Source of the DNA: Ruegeria sp. YS9
GTDB taxonomy: Bacteria; Pseudomonadota; Alphaproteobacteria; Rhodobacterales; Rhodobacteraceae
Reading direction: 5' to 3'
NCBI RefSeq assembly: GCF_024628725.1
Contig: NZ_CP102409.1
Coordinates: 129,501 to 193,500 of the forward strand
Length of the DNA stretch: 64,000 bases
The position numbers were made by a program, and so were the translations under genes. Positions 25,546 to 34,740 of this stretch are shown here, in pieces (within the stretch, counting starts at the first letter, position 1; each line of letters starts with the position of its first letter). The notes under the pieces are model-generated. The model worked only from the letters and a program-made list of their open reading frames with translations, was not told the origin of the DNA and did not search any database.

Positions 25546-26537
25546 TCAAACGTGCCTGCCACGCGCCCCAGCAACATGAATGCGCGTGCCGTTCGGGTTT
25601 CACCCAATTCACTCAGTTCCGCATCGCTGGCCGTGGGTTCGAACTCGGCTATCATCTTGTCAAACCGACGCAGGAAATGGTGCGCGGCGTCGCGGAAAAT
25701 CGGGTCCTGCTTCATTCGGGCCGCTGTCAGCGCCAATGAAGATCTGTCGCGCACACCCCCCAGCGCCGCCACGGCGCGCCCGCGTGTGCCTTGGGCGAAC
25801 TGGCGCCAGATTTCTGGCCGGGCCATGTCGGGGCGCAGGTCATCCATGTAGATGCCTTCCTGGCTGAGCAGCGTCAGAACATCCTGCGAAGCTTGCACAA
25901 GCTTTGCCGTCTTGCGGTCCTTCAATGCAACACGCAGCGCATTGAACCCCTCGGTGTCATCCTGCGTTTCGGGGAAATTCAGGGCACGGATGAAAACCTC
26001 GGTACTCAGTGGTGGTGTGATCTCTTCCGCAGGCGTCCCCAGTTCCAACGAGGTCTGGTCTCCCTGAGCGGAAGGCTGCGAGGCCGCGGCAGAGCGCGCT
26101 GTGCGTGTGGTCGAGAACGTTGCCAAGGCGTCTTCGGTTTTCCGTGTGGCCGCAGCGATTTCATCCAGCTTTTTGGTCACCGCAGGTTCATAAGTGCTGG
26201 AGGCGCGCTGCTGCTGCGCCACATAGGCCTGCCGGATCGCGTCGATTGCCGTTTGCAGGCGTTCGCTTTCCTCTCGCATCACCCGACTGGCACGCATCGC
26301 GGTGGCCGCAACCCAGATCATCGCCACAGGCATGAATACAGCCAGAAAGGTGACGACGAGGCCACCGTTCTGCCCCTGACCGGGCAGCACGAGAAAGACA
26401 ACCGACACCACCAGCCAGATCAGGCTGAGCACCAGTGCGGCAATCTCGATTTCGGTGACAGCCGGAGTCTTCGGGCGATCATAGATGCCCAGCGACGTCG
26501 GCTTTTCGGTTTCCGGGTCAGGTTTTGGCCCCGACAT
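25542..26537 (-). CDS. Membrane-anchored hypothetical protein with coiled-coil
   Basis: A 331-residue protein. Two adjacent hydrophobic segments (about 29-51 and 58-79) follow a proline-rich cytoplasmic start, then a charged/Gln-rich likely coiled-coil (SERLQTAIDAIRQAYVAQQQ) and a soluble C-terminal domain of about 150 residues. I do not recognise the family. It is 14 bp downstream of greA and transcribed in the same direction, so it may share greA's promoter. Confidence 0.7.
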   Translation of the reverse strand: MSGPKPDPETEKPTSLGIYDRPKTPAVTEIEIAALVLSLIWLVVSVVFLVLPGQGQNGGLVVTFLAVFMPVAMIWVAATAMRASRVMREESERLQTAIDAIRQAYVAQQQRASSTYEPAVTKKLDEIAAATRKTEDALATFSTTRTARSAAASQPSAQGDQTSLELGTPAEEITPPLSTEVFIRALNFPETQDDTEGFNALRVALKDRKTAKLVQASQDVLTLLSQEGIYMDDLRPDMARPEIWRQFAQGTRGRAVAALGGVRDRSSLALTAARMKQDPIFRDAAHHFLRRFDKMIAEFEPTASDAELSELGETRTARAFMLLGRVAGTFD

Positions 26538-26551
26538 TACATGCGCTCCGG

Positions 26552-27022
26552 TCAGGCGTACTCGATACTCAGGATTTCGTAAGAGCGCACGCCGCCGGGT
26601 GTGCGCACTTCGACGCTGTCCCCTTCATCTTTGCCGATCAGGGCGCGGGCGATGGGGGATTTGATGTTCAGCAGGCCGTTTTCGATATTGGCCTCGTATT
26701 CACCAACGATCTGCCAGGTCTTTTCTTCATCGGTATCTTCGTCGACCAATGTGACTTTTGCGCCAAACTTGACCGCGCCCGACAGTTTTGCCGGGTCGAT
26801 GACATCGGCCAGCGACAGGATACCTTCCAGTTCCTTGATGCGACCTTCGATGAAGCCCTGTTTTTCACGGGCAGAATGGTATTCGGCGTTTTCCTTCAGG
26901 TCGCCCAGCTCGCGCGCCGAGGCGATGGCTTCGATGATCGCCGGGCGTTCAACGGATTTGAGGTTCTTCAGCTCCGCCTCGAGCGCGGCATTGCCCGCAG
27001 GCGTCATCGGGATCTTTTCCAT
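26552..27022 (-). CDS. greA: Transcription elongation factor GreA
   Basis: Stimulates cleavage of backtracked transcripts by RNA polymerase. The 156-residue length, the N-terminal coiled-coil hairpin with the acidic tip ([18 protein letters not shown]), and the C-terminal FKBP-like domain ([24 protein letters not shown]) are diagnostic. Start MEKIPMT (27022) is preferred over an upstream in-frame codon five residues earlier, as GreA proteins normally begin this way. A stable hairpin lies in the leader (27051-27078). Confidence 0.95.
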   Translation of the reverse strand: MEKIPMTPAGNAALEAELKNLKSVERPAIIEAIASARELGDLKENAEYHSAREKQGFIEGRIKELEGILSLADVIDPAKLSGAVKFGAKVTLVDEDTDEEKTWQIVGEYEANIENGLLNIKSPIARALIGKDEGDSVEVRTPGGVRSYEILSIEYA

Positions 27023-27050
27023 ACTCTCTACGTCCACGCATAAATTGAGT

Positions 27051-27078
27051 CGCCCCGCCGCACAGGAGCGTCGGGGCG
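27051..27078 (-). promoter_or_regulatory. greA leader hairpin
   Basis: CGCCCCG and CGGGGCG pair (7 bp) with an inner CGC/GCG stem across a C-T mismatch and a six-base loop, giving a stable hairpin between 28 and 56 bases upstream of the greA ATG. It could act as a leader regulator. No T tract follows on the minus strand, so termination is not evident. Confidence 0.5.
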
Positions 27079-27253
27079 AATGTTAGATTGGCAGTTACCT
27101 GACCCAAATGCCACGTGAATTGCAAGAGGTGACAGCGTCAGCAGCGATCAATTCGCGACTTCGCGCCGTTTTGATTTGGGGTGGGGCCTGTGCCGATGAT
27201 CGGGATGCCGCGACCTGCGCCAACGCTGCGATGGGGTGCAAAGCCAAATCATC

Positions 27254-27634
27254 TCAATCATATTGCACCACTTCGAACTCGATCCCGTTGTCATCCCTGA
27301 AATAGAACCGGCGCCCTGGTTCGTAATCGGCGTGGTTGTGGGGCTCGAATCCAGCTTTGCGAACCTTGTCTTCGGTGGCATCTATGTCTTCGACCAGAAC
27401 ACCGACATGGTTCAGCCCGCCGATCACATCATAGCTGCTTTCATCCGACTGTTTCGGGTCGTCAGGTTTGTACAGCGCCAGATACGTATGGGCCGAGCCG
27501 ACATGCACAGTGTATCCACCGGCAATTGCAGGGCCTTCCCAACGGGTTTTCCAGCCAAAGACCTTTTGCATCCAACCGGCCGAGGCCTGCGGGTCGCGGA
27601 CAGTGAAATTGGTGTGTTCAAGCGTCGCCATCAT
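27254..27634 (-). CDS. VOC-family (glyoxalase/bleomycin-resistance-like) protein
   Basis: A 126-residue vicinal-oxygen-chelate fold protein: LEHTNFTVRDPQAS at the start, LNHVGVLVEDIDAT in the second half-repeat, and EPGRRFYFRDDNGIEFEVVQY at the end, with H/E residues that could bind a metal. AGGAG precedes two adjacent ATGs (27634 and 27631); either could be the start. It is divergent from soxR, and a SoxR-type promoter faces this gene, making it a likely SoxR target involved in handling a redox-active compound or toxic adduct (inference). Confidence 0.85.
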   Translation of the reverse strand: MMATLEHTNFTVRDPQASAGWMQKVFGWKTRWEGPAIAGGYTVHVGSAHTYLALYKPDDPKQSDESSYDVIGGLNHVGVLVEDIDATEDKVRKAGFEPHNHADYEPGRRFYFRDDNGIEFEVVQYD

Positions 27635-27668
27635 GGGATCTCCTGTGTTTTTTGGCTTGTCCCGACTC

Positions 27669-27699
27669 AGCGTAATTTCTAAACCTAACTTTAGGTCAA
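27669..27699 (-). promoter_or_regulatory. SoxR-type promoter/operator
   Basis: A perfect ACCTAA-CT-TTAGGT palindrome lies at 27683-27696. On the minus strand TTGACC (27699-27694) as -35 and TACGCT (27674-27669) as -10 are separated by 19 bp, the long spacing typical of MerR-family activators. It faces the VOC gene; the soxR ATG is 22 bp downstream of the other side. Confidence 0.72.
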
Positions 27700-27720
27700 G
27701 GTATTTCTCGTGAGGGTTTG

Positions 27721-28176
27721 ATGGCGGTATCAGAGGGGCTGGCGATTGGCGCATTGGCCCGGCGCACAGGTCTGGCCGTTTCGGCCATCCGGTACTACGA
27801 AGCGCAGGGTTTGATTTCGCCCTGGCGCAACGCGGGCGGGCAGCGACGTTACCAACGGGCCGATATTCGGCGGCTGAGCTTTGTGATGATTGCGCAGCAG
27901 TTCGGCCTGACCCTGCCTGAAATCCGGCAGGTGTTGTCGGGCCTGCCCGGAAACCGCACGCCGACGCCCCAGGACTGGAAGGCGATCAGCGTACAGCTGA
28001 GGGCCCATCTGGATCAGCGAATCGACACCCTGACGCGGTTGCGCGACAATCTGGATGGCTGTATCGGATGCGGGTGTCTGAGCCTGCCGAAATGCGCGCT
28101 TTACAACCCCGATGACCGGGCAAAATCGCATGGTAGCGGTCCCAGATACCTGATGGGGGACACACCGGAAGGTTGA
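27721..28176 (+). CDS. soxR: Redox-sensing transcription factor SoxR
   Basis: A 151-residue MerR-family regulator: winged-helix DNA-binding part (residues 5-75) with RYYEAQGLISPWRNAGGQRRY, then a dimerisation helix and the [2Fe-2S] cluster motif C114-x2-C117-x-C119-x5-C125, the SoxR signature. It activates target promoters when the cluster is oxidised, for instance by redox-cycling compounds. It is divergent from the VOC gene, with a typical MerR-family operator between. Confidence 0.95.
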   Translation: MAVSEGLAIGALARRTGLAVSAIRYYEAQGLISPWRNAGGQRRYQRADIRRLSFVMIAQQFGLTLPEIRQVLSGLPGNRTPTPQDWKAISVQLRAHLDQRIDTLTRLRDNLDGCIGCGCLSLPKCALYNPDDRAKSHGSGPRYLMGDTPEG

Positions 28177-28312
28177 TGTGTCGAATAGCGCCCTTGTTAC
28201 GCCGTGTTTCGATTGACCAATGTCTTTGTGACCATGTAATCAGCCGTGAAACAAAATTGCGCAGATCATGCGGTGACAGCGCCAATTCGGAAAGTTAGCT
28301 AAGGAGCCCGCG

Positions 28313-29959
28313 ATGGCCGAGATTGAACGCGAAGCGATGGAATACGACGTGGTGATCGTGGGTGCAGGTCCTGCGGGCCTGTCTGCGGCCATCCGTCTGA
28401 AACAGCTGGATGCCGACCTGAACGTAGTGGTTCTGGAAAAAGGTTCGGAGGTTGGCGCGCATATCCTGTCAGGCGCGGTTCTCGACCCCTGTGGTCTGGA
28501 TGCTCTGATACCGGACTGGAAGGAAAAAGGCGCGCCGCTGAATGTGCCCGTGAAAGACGACAAGTTCTACATGCTGGGTGAGGCGGGTCAGGTCCGTATC
28601 CCGAACTTCCCGATGCCGCCCCTGATGCACAACCATGGCAACTACATCGTTTCGATGGGCAATGTCTGCCGCTGGATGGCGGAACAGGCCGAAGAACTGG
28701 GTGTCGAGATCTTCCCGGGCATGGCGTGCTCGGAAATGGTCTATGGCGAAAATGGCGAAGTCAAAGGCGTGGTTGCCGGTGTCTTCGGTCTGGAACCAGA
28801 CGGTTCCTATGGCCCCAACACCGAACCGGGGATGGAGCTGCACGGCAAATATGTCTTCCTGTCGGAAGGTGTCCGTGGGTCGCTGTCCAAGGAAGTGATT
28901 GCCAAATACGATCTGTCTGCCGGCAAAGAGCCGCAGAAATACGGTGTCGGCATGAAAGAGATCTGGGAGATCGACCCTGCCAAGCACAAGGAAGGCAGCG
29001 TGACGCACACGATGGGCTGGCCGTTGGGCAGCAACGCTGGCGGCGGGTCCTTCATTTATCACCTTGAAAACAATCAGGTTTACGTCGGATTCGTGGTTCA
29101 CCTGAACTACAAGAACCCGCACCTGTACCCCTATATGGAGTTCCAGCGGTTCAAGCACCACCCGATGGTGGCCGATCTGCTGAAAGGCGGCAAGCGCGTG
29201 GCCTACGGCGCCCGCGCGATTACGGAAGGCGGCTATCAGTCGATGCCAAAACTGGTTGCTCCGGGCGTGGCGCTGTTGGGCTGTTCGGCGGGCATGGTCA
29301 ACGTGCCGCGCATCAAAGGCAACCACAACGCGATGCTGTCGGGCAAAGCTGCGGCCGAGGCTGCTTATGACGCCATCAAGGCCGAGCGTTCGGGCGATGA
29401 ACTGACGGTTTACGAGACCGAAGTTCGCAATGGCGCGATTGGTTCCGACCTGAAAAAGGTTCGCAATGTCAAGCCGATGTGGTCGAAGTGGGGCCTGACC
29501 GCCAGCCTGATGTTGGGTGGTCTGGACATGTGGACCAACACGTTTGGCTTTTCGCTGTTCGGCACGCTGGGTCACGGCAAGAACGACGCGGAATCGACCG
29601 AGGATGCCAGCAAGCACCAGCCAATCGATTACCCAAAGCCGGATGGAACGCTGTCCTTCGATCGTCTGACGAATGTCTCGTTCGCAGCGACGAACCACGA
29701 GGAAAGCCAGCCCTGCCACCTGCGTCTGGCCGATCCGGAAATCCCCGTGAAGGTCAACCTGCCGAAATACGATGAGCCGGCGCAGCGGTATTGCCCGGCC
29801 GGTGTGTATGAAGTGGTCGAGGATGAGAGCGGTCCGCGATTCGTCATCAACTTCCAGAACTGCGTTCATTGCAAAACCTGCGACATCAAGGATCCCAGCC
29901 AGAACATCACCTGGACCACACCGCAGGGCGGCGACGGTCCAAACTATCCGAACATGTAA
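28313..29959 (+). CDS. Electron transfer flavoprotein-ubiquinone oxidoreductase
   Basis: A 548-residue inner-membrane-associated flavo-iron-sulfur enzyme passing electrons from ETF (fed by acyl-CoA and amino-acid dehydrogenases) to ubiquinone. Seen: FAD-binding VVIVGAGPAGLSAAIRLKQL at the N terminus, and a C-terminal [4Fe-4S] segment with FQNCVHCKTCDIKDPSQNI. GGAG lies ahead of the ATG. It works with the DmdC-like dehydrogenase's electron carrier, though they are 14 kb apart. It stands as a single gene between soxR and the TPR protein. Confidence 0.95.
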   Translation: MAEIEREAMEYDVVIVGAGPAGLSAAIRLKQLDADLNVVVLEKGSEVGAHILSGAVLDPCGLDALIPDWKEKGAPLNVPVKDDKFYMLGEAGQVRIPNFPMPPLMHNHGNYIVSMGNVCRWMAEQAEELGVEIFPGMACSEMVYGENGEVKGVVAGVFGLEPDGSYGPNTEPGMELHGKYVFLSEGVRGSLSKEVIAKYDLSAGKEPQKYGVGMKEIWEIDPAKHKEGSVTHTMGWPLGSNAGGGSFIYHLENNQVYVGFVVHLNYKNPHLYPYMEFQRFKHHPMVADLLKGGKRVAYGARAITEGGYQSMPKLVAPGVALLGCSAGMVNVPRIKGNHNAMLSGKAAAEAAYDAIKAERSGDELTVYETEVRNGAIGSDLKKVRNVKPMWSKWGLTASLMLGGLDMWTNTFGFSLFGTLGHGKNDAESTEDASKHQPIDYPKPDGTLSFDRLTNVSFAATNHEESQPCHLRLADPEIPVKVNLPKYDEPAQRYCPAGVYEVVEDESGPRFVINFQNCVHCKTCDIKDPSQNITWTTPQGGDGPNYPNM

Positions 29960-29969
29960 GCAAAAAACG

Positions 29970-30004
29970 GGCAATGGCGGCGCTGTGAAGGCTCTGCCAT
30001 TGCC
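29970..30004 (-). repeat. Inverted repeat downstream of ETF-QO
   Basis: GGCAATGGC at 29970-29978 and GCCATTGCC at 29996-30004, a perfect 9-bp stem with a 17-base loop. On the minus strand it is followed by CGTTTTTTG, so it looks like a terminator in that direction; on the plus strand it may mark the end of the ETF-QO transcript. Confidence 0.45.
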
Positions 30005-30062
30005 TCTTGCCTGCCGAAGCCCTAGCTTACCCCTCAGTCAACGATAGCAAGGCAGGATTTCG

Positions 30063-31775
30063 GTGTTTTCCCTGGTTCGTCGCGCGGCTTTGTCCGTGCT
30101 GTTCATGTCGTCGGTCGCAGTTCCGGCCTATTCGGAAACGGGTGCCGGGTCATATCTGGCCGGGCGGCAGGCGATTTACGAAAACGACTATTCTGCCGCT
30201 GAAAGGTACTACGCTCAGGCCCTCAGGTTTGATCCCCAAAATGCGCTGTTGCAGGAAAGTGTTGTCGTCGCGCGCATCGCTTTGGGGGAAGTGGCGCACG
30301 CGCTGCCGATCGCCCAGCAGATCGAAGAAGCCAACCTGCCCAGTCAGGCTGCGCGTATGGTGATTTCGGCCAATCTGATCGCCGATGGGAAATTTGACGA
30401 CCTGCTGGCCCGTGACCCTGAAACACAGGGAGTTGGCCCCCTTGTTGACGGCCTGATGATCGCCTGGGCCCATCTGGGACAGGGTGAGATGACGAAAGCG
30501 ATGGAACAGTTCGATTCCGTCGCCACACAGGATGGTCTCAGGGAATTCGCGCTTTACCACAAGGCGATGGCTTTGGCGTCTATCGGTGATTTCGAAGGCG
30601 CCGAGGCGATACTTGCGGACAATGATGAAACGGTTGCCCGGTTCTCTCGTCGTGCCGCCTTGGCCCGCACCGAGATTCTGTCACAGCTGGATCGCAACGA
30701 AGACGCCATTCAGTTTCTGGACAATGTTTTTGTGGCGGGCAGTGACCCGACCATCGAGGCGTATTTGAAACAGTTGGCGGCGGGTGAAACATTGCCGTTC
30801 ACTCATGTCCGATCCGCTCAGGACGGCATGGCCGAGATTTTTTTCACCGTCGGTGCCGCGTTGAACAGCGAAGCTTCGCCCGATTACGTTCTGCTTTACG
30901 CACGCCTGGCCAGTTTCCTGCGCCCCGATCATGTGGATGCCATTTTGCTGAGTGCGGACCTGCTGGATAACTTGCAGCAATATGATTTGGCGGTTGAAGC
31001 GTACCGCCTGGTCCCGGCGGACAGCAACGATCACCATGCGGCCGAATTGGGCCGGGCCGAAGTTCTGGACCGTTCGGGAAAAACCGATGCGGCCGTCGAG
31101 GTGTTGCAAAACCTGGCTGCGCAGGACCCTGATTTTCCGGGCGTGCATGTCGCTTTGGCAGACTTGCAGCGCCGACAGGAAAACTATGCCGCTGCCGTGG
31201 CCTCTTATGACACTGCGATCGCCCTGACGGACAGCGCGGCGGGTGGGAATTGGTTCCTGCATTACGCGCGAGGAATCAGCCATGAAAGGTTGAAGCACTG
31301 GGATCAGGCCGAAGCTGATTTCCGCCGGGCGCTGGAGCTGAACCCGGATCAGCCCCAGGTTCTGAATTACCTGGGGTATTCGCTGGTAGAGCGCAAGGAA
31401 AAGCTGGACGAAGCATTGGACATGATCGAGCGCGCCGTAGCTGCGCGTCCGGACAGTGGCTATATCGTGGACAGTCTGGGCTGGGTTCTGTTCCGTCTGG
31501 GGCGTTACGACGAGGCCGTCGAACATATGGAACGTGCAGTTGAGCTGATGCCGGTGGATCCGGTGGTCAACGATCATCTGGGTGACGTCTATTGGGCTGT
31601 AGGGCGCGCGCGCGAGGCCGAGTTCCAGTGGCGTCGCGCCCTGTCCTTTATCGATCCGGAAGACACGGACGGCGAAGCCGACCCGGATCGGATCCGGCGC
31701 AAGATCGAAGTGGGGCTGGATGCCGTTCTGGCCGAAGAAGGTTCGGAGCCATTGAAAGTCGCCAATGGAAATTAA
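30063..31775 (+). CDS. Exported tetratricopeptide-repeat protein
   Basis: A 570-residue protein with a signal peptide (hydrophobic segment to about residue 24, AYS|E) and TPR repeats along most of its length, clearest at A-x-x-Y-Y-A-Q-A-L, Y-D-T-A-I, A-E-A-D-F-R-R-A-L-E-L-N-P and Y-D-E-A-V-E-H-M-E-R-A. Start is GTG. It overlaps ispE by 11 bp and may act as a periplasmic scaffold for an envelope assembly process (inference). Confidence 0.85.
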   Translation: MFSLVRRAALSVLFMSSVAVPAYSETGAGSYLAGRQAIYENDYSAAERYYAQALRFDPQNALLQESVVVARIALGEVAHALPIAQQIEEANLPSQAARMVISANLIADGKFDDLLARDPETQGVGPLVDGLMIAWAHLGQGEMTKAMEQFDSVATQDGLREFALYHKAMALASIGDFEGAEAILADNDETVARFSRRAALARTEILSQLDRNEDAIQFLDNVFVAGSDPTIEAYLKQLAAGETLPFTHVRSAQDGMAEIFFTVGAALNSEASPDYVLLYARLASFLRPDHVDAILLSADLLDNLQQYDLAVEAYRLVPADSNDHHAAELGRAEVLDRSGKTDAAVEVLQNLAAQDPDFPGVHVALADLQRRQENYAAAVASYDTAIALTDSAAGGNWFLHYARGISHERLKHWDQAEADFRRALELNPDQPQVLNYLGYSLVERKEKLDEALDMIERAVAARPDSGYIVDSLGWVLFRLGRYDEAVEHMERAVELMPVDPVVNDHLGDVYWAVGRAREAEFQWRRALSFIDPEDTDGEADPDRIRRKIEVGLDAVLAEEGSEPLKVANGN

Positions 31776-32586
31776 GGCGTTTGCGCCCGCCAAGATCAAC
31801 CTGACCCTTCATGTAACCGGCCGTCGAGACGACGGCTATCACCTGTTGGATTCGCTGGTTGTATTCGCCGATCTGGGTGATCGGCTGACATTCAGCCCCG
31901 GCCCCGAGTTGTCCATGGACGTGCGCGGCGAGTTTGCCGACGGAGTCCCCACGGACCGCCGAAATCTGGTCTGGAGGGCGGCAGAAGCTGTCGGTTGGAC
32001 CGGTCATATCCGACTGACCAAGTCCTTGCCCCATGGGGCGGGCATTGGTGGAGGGTCGTCTGATGCTGCGGCCACGCTTGGGGCCCTGGCAGATCAGGGC
32101 TACGACCTCCCGCAGGGCCTGCCGTTGTCATTGGGGGCGGATGTCCCCGTCTGCCTGGAAGGCCGGGCAATCAGAATGCAGGACATTGGTGATCGTTTGA
32201 CGGCGGTGAACCTTCCGCACCTGCCCGCCCTTTTGGTCAACCCGAATGCACTGGTGCCCACCGGTGCCGTTTTCAACGCGCTGGCGATCAGAGACAATCC
32301 GCCAATGCCTGAAATCACGCCTGAGTTTGACAATGCCGATGAGTGCGCCCAGTGGCTGCGCAATCAACGCAACGATCTGGAACTGCCCGCCATGAACGTC
32401 GCACCCGAGATTGAACAGGTGTTGGACGAGTTGAAGATGACCAATCGCGCGCTCGTGGTGCGCATGTCAGGGTCAGGATCAACCTGTTTTGCGCTGTATC
32501 CGACTATGAAAGACGCGCATTTTGCCGCCTATGAGGTCGGCGCAGCCCATCCTGATTGGTGGTGCCGCGCCACGCAGCTCAATTGA
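31765..32586 (+). CDS. ispE: 4-diphosphocytidyl-2-C-methyl-D-erythritol kinase
   Basis: Phosphorylates CDP-methylerythritol in the non-mevalonate isoprenoid pathway. The GHMP-kinase ATP loop LPHGAGIGGGSSDAAA is complete, and AFAPAKINLTLHV opens the protein. Its 273 residues fit the family. Product feeds IPP/DMAPP, the substrates of the polyprenyl synthase encoded on the opposite strand immediately after (8-bp overlap of the 3' ends). Confidence 0.95.
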   Translation: MEIKAFAPAKINLTLHVTGRRDDGYHLLDSLVVFADLGDRLTFSPGPELSMDVRGEFADGVPTDRRNLVWRAAEAVGWTGHIRLTKSLPHGAGIGGGSSDAAATLGALADQGYDLPQGLPLSLGADVPVCLEGRAIRMQDIGDRLTAVNLPHLPALLVNPNALVPTGAVFNALAIRDNPPMPEITPEFDNADECAQWLRNQRNDLELPAMNVAPEIEQVLDELKMTNRALVVRMSGSGSTCFALYPTMKDAHFAAYEVGAAHPDWWCRATQLN

Positions 32587-33577
32587 GACGTGAAACCACG
32601 TAATCGGCCAATTCGCGTAGCAGACCGCGAATTTCGTGGTCAGGCAATACATCCAAAGCGGCTTTGGCCTTGTTTGCCCAACCCAAGGCGTCTTGCCGGG
32701 TTTCTTCCAGCGTGGCGTATTTGTTCATCAGACCCAGCGCCTGATCCAGATCCCCGTCCTGTTGGCGGCCTTTTTCGATCGTGCGCTCCCAGAAGGCGCG
32801 TTCTTCCGGCGTGGACTGCGCCACGGCTTTGATGACGGGCAGGGTCAGTTTCCGTTCACGGAAGTCATCGCCAACATTCTTCCCGGTCGCTTTGCTGTCG
32901 CCCTGATAATCCAGCAGGTCATCGGCAATCTGGAACGCGATCCCCAGGGAATCGCCATAGGCGAAAAGCGCTTTGACCTGCTCTTCCGAGGCGCCTGCGA
33001 TCACGCCGCCCACTTCGGTCGCGGCAGAAAACAAGGCCGCCGTCTTGCCGCGCACGACCTGAAGATAAACGCTTTCATCCGTACGCAGATCGGTTGCGGC
33101 CGTCATTTGCAGCACTTCGCCTTCGGCAATGGTTGCAGAGGCATTGGCCAGGATATCCAGAACCCGAAGCGAGCCCGTTTCCACCATCAATTGGAAACTG
33201 CGTGAAAACAGGTAGTCGCCAACCAGAACACTGGATTTGTTGTCCCACAGCAGATTGGCGGTCGGGCGGCCCCGTCGCTGTGCGCTTTCATCCACGACGT
33301 CGTCATGCAGCAGGGTGGCGGTGTGGATGAACTCGACCGTCGCCGCAAGGCGCACATGGTGGTCGCCGGAATAGCCAAACAGGCGTGCTGCGGCCAGTGT
33401 CAGCATCGGGCGCAGGCGTTTTCCACCGGCTTCGACCAGGTGCTGCGTCACTTCGGGGATACGTGGCGCATGGTCCGACGCCATCCGCGTGCGGATCAGC
33501 CCGTTCACGGCCTCCATCTCACCCGCCAGAATTTCAGCGAGACGCTCATGCGGTTTTGAGATCATGTCGACGGTCAT
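32579..33577 (-). CDS. Polyprenyl diphosphate synthase (quinone side chain)
   Basis: Trans-prenyltransferase likely making the octa- or decaprenyl tail of ubiquinone. The first aspartate-rich motif LLHDDVVDES, the second QIADDLLDYQGD, and VGDYLFSRSF are clear; the length (332 aa) fits IspB/DdsA enzymes. AGGAG precedes the ATG at 33577; a GTG one codon upstream is the alternative. Chain length cannot be told from sequence. Convergent with ispE. Confidence 0.92.
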   Translation of the reverse strand: MTVDMISKPHERLAEILAGEMEAVNGLIRTRMASDHAPRIPEVTQHLVEAGGKRLRPMLTLAAARLFGYSGDHHVRLAATVEFIHTATLLHDDVVDESAQRRGRPTANLLWDNKSSVLVGDYLFSRSFQLMVETGSLRVLDILANASATIAEGEVLQMTAATDLRTDESVYLQVVRGKTAALFSAATEVGGVIAGASEEQVKALFAYGDSLGIAFQIADDLLDYQGDSKATGKNVGDDFRERKLTLPVIKAVAQSTPEERAFWERTIEKGRQQDGDLDQALGLMNKYATLEETRQDALGWANKAKAALDVLPDHEIRGLLRELADYVVSRLN

Positions 33578-33633
33578 CACACTCCTGATACAAGGCTCGA
33601 CTTTCGCCTCGCCTTGCCCTTACATCCATCCCC

Positions 33634-33849
33634 ATGAAAGAACTGTTGCGCAGTACCGATCCGACGATCCTGGCCTTTGCATCCGCTCTCCTTGAGGGCG
33701 AGGATATAGACTGCTTTCAGATGGACGTAAATATGAGCATCCTCGAAGGTGGTATCGGAATATTCCCCCGACGTCTGATGGTTCGGTCCGAAGACCTGAC
33801 CCGGGCCGAGCGTGTGATGCGCGACAACGAGATCCCGCTGGGCCGATGA
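33634..33849 (+). CDS. DUF2007-family small protein
   Basis: A 71-residue protein (MKELLRSTDPTILAFASALL...) matching the DUF2007 putative signal-transducing domain, usually read as a small alpha-beta protein that binds a ligand or partner. Its stop overlaps the start of the methyltransferase gene (ATGA), so they are co-translated. Function unknown. Confidence 0.82.
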   Translation: MKELLRSTDPTILAFASALLEGEDIDCFQMDVNMSILEGGIGIFPRRLMVRSEDLTRAERVMRDNEIPLGR

Positions 33850-34625
33850 TGCGCTTCGACGACAATGAATTGACGTGCAACGATTTCCTTGGTGGTCGGG
33901 TGCGATTGCTGCAACCTGCGTCAGGTTACCGCGCCGGGGTAGACCCTGTTCTGCTTGCCGCATCCGTCCCTGCAAAGGCCGGGCAAACCGTGCTGGAACT
34001 GGGGTGTGGCGCGGGGGCCGCCATTCTGTGCCTGTCCGCGCGGGTACCGGGGCTGCAATTGGTTGGGATCGAATTGCAACCAGCCTATGCGGATCTGGCC
34101 CGCCGCAACTCGGAAATCAACGGCTGTGATCTGGACGTGATCGAGGCTGACCTGAACGCTTTGCCTGATGACCTCCGACAGCGTCACTTTGATCACGTTA
34201 TCGCGAACCCGCCCTATTACCGTGCAGGGGCGCATAGCCCCGCCAGCGACACAGGGCGGAGCATTGCCCTGGGCGAAGATACGCCGCTGATCGACTGGAT
34301 CACTGTTGCGGCCAAACGCCTTGCCCCTCGGGGGTTCCTGCACATGATACAGAAAGCCGACCGTCTTCCCGATATGCTGACGGCATGTGAGGGGAAACTG
34401 GGTTCAATCGAGGTGCTGCCGCTCAGCGCGCGGGCGGGCCGCCAGGCCGAGCTGGTCATCCTGAGCGCCCGCAAAGGGGGACGCGCGGCATTTCGTCTGC
34501 ATGCGCCTTTGATTCTGCACGCCGGTGAGCGCCACGAAAAGGACGGTGACAGCTATACCGAGGCGGTCTCTGCCGTGCTTCGACAGGCCGCTCCGTTGCC
34601 TCGGAACTTGTGCCATCGGCAATGA
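33846..34625 (+). CDS. tRNA1(Val) adenine-N6-methyltransferase-like protein (TrmN6 type)
   Basis: A 259-residue SAM-dependent methyltransferase with ELGCGAGAAILCL as the SAM loop and a DHVIANPPYY catalytic NPPY motif, which marks N6-adenine methylation of RNA, DNA or protein. The N terminus (LTCNDFLGGRVRLLQPASGYRAGVDPVLLAASV) is characteristic of the TrmN6/YfiC group. The exact substrate is inferred. Follows the DUF2007 gene with a 4-bp overlap. Confidence 0.86.
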   Translation: MMRFDDNELTCNDFLGGRVRLLQPASGYRAGVDPVLLAASVPAKAGQTVLELGCGAGAAILCLSARVPGLQLVGIELQPAYADLARRNSEINGCDLDVIEADLNALPDDLRQRHFDHVIANPPYYRAGAHSPASDTGRSIALGEDTPLIDWITVAAKRLAPRGFLHMIQKADRLPDMLTACEGKLGSIEVLPLSARAGRQAELVILSARKGGRAAFRLHAPLILHAGERHEKDGDSYTEAVSAVLRQAAPLPRNLCHRQ

Positions 34626-34740
34626 CCAGCCGAATTTGTCGGATTTGTTACAGATTCTGTGCGTCTGCAGCGTGACAGGGTGGAAACGATGTGGTCAAAT
34701 TCTTACGTGACATACAGACACATAAACAAGGAGGATCGCA

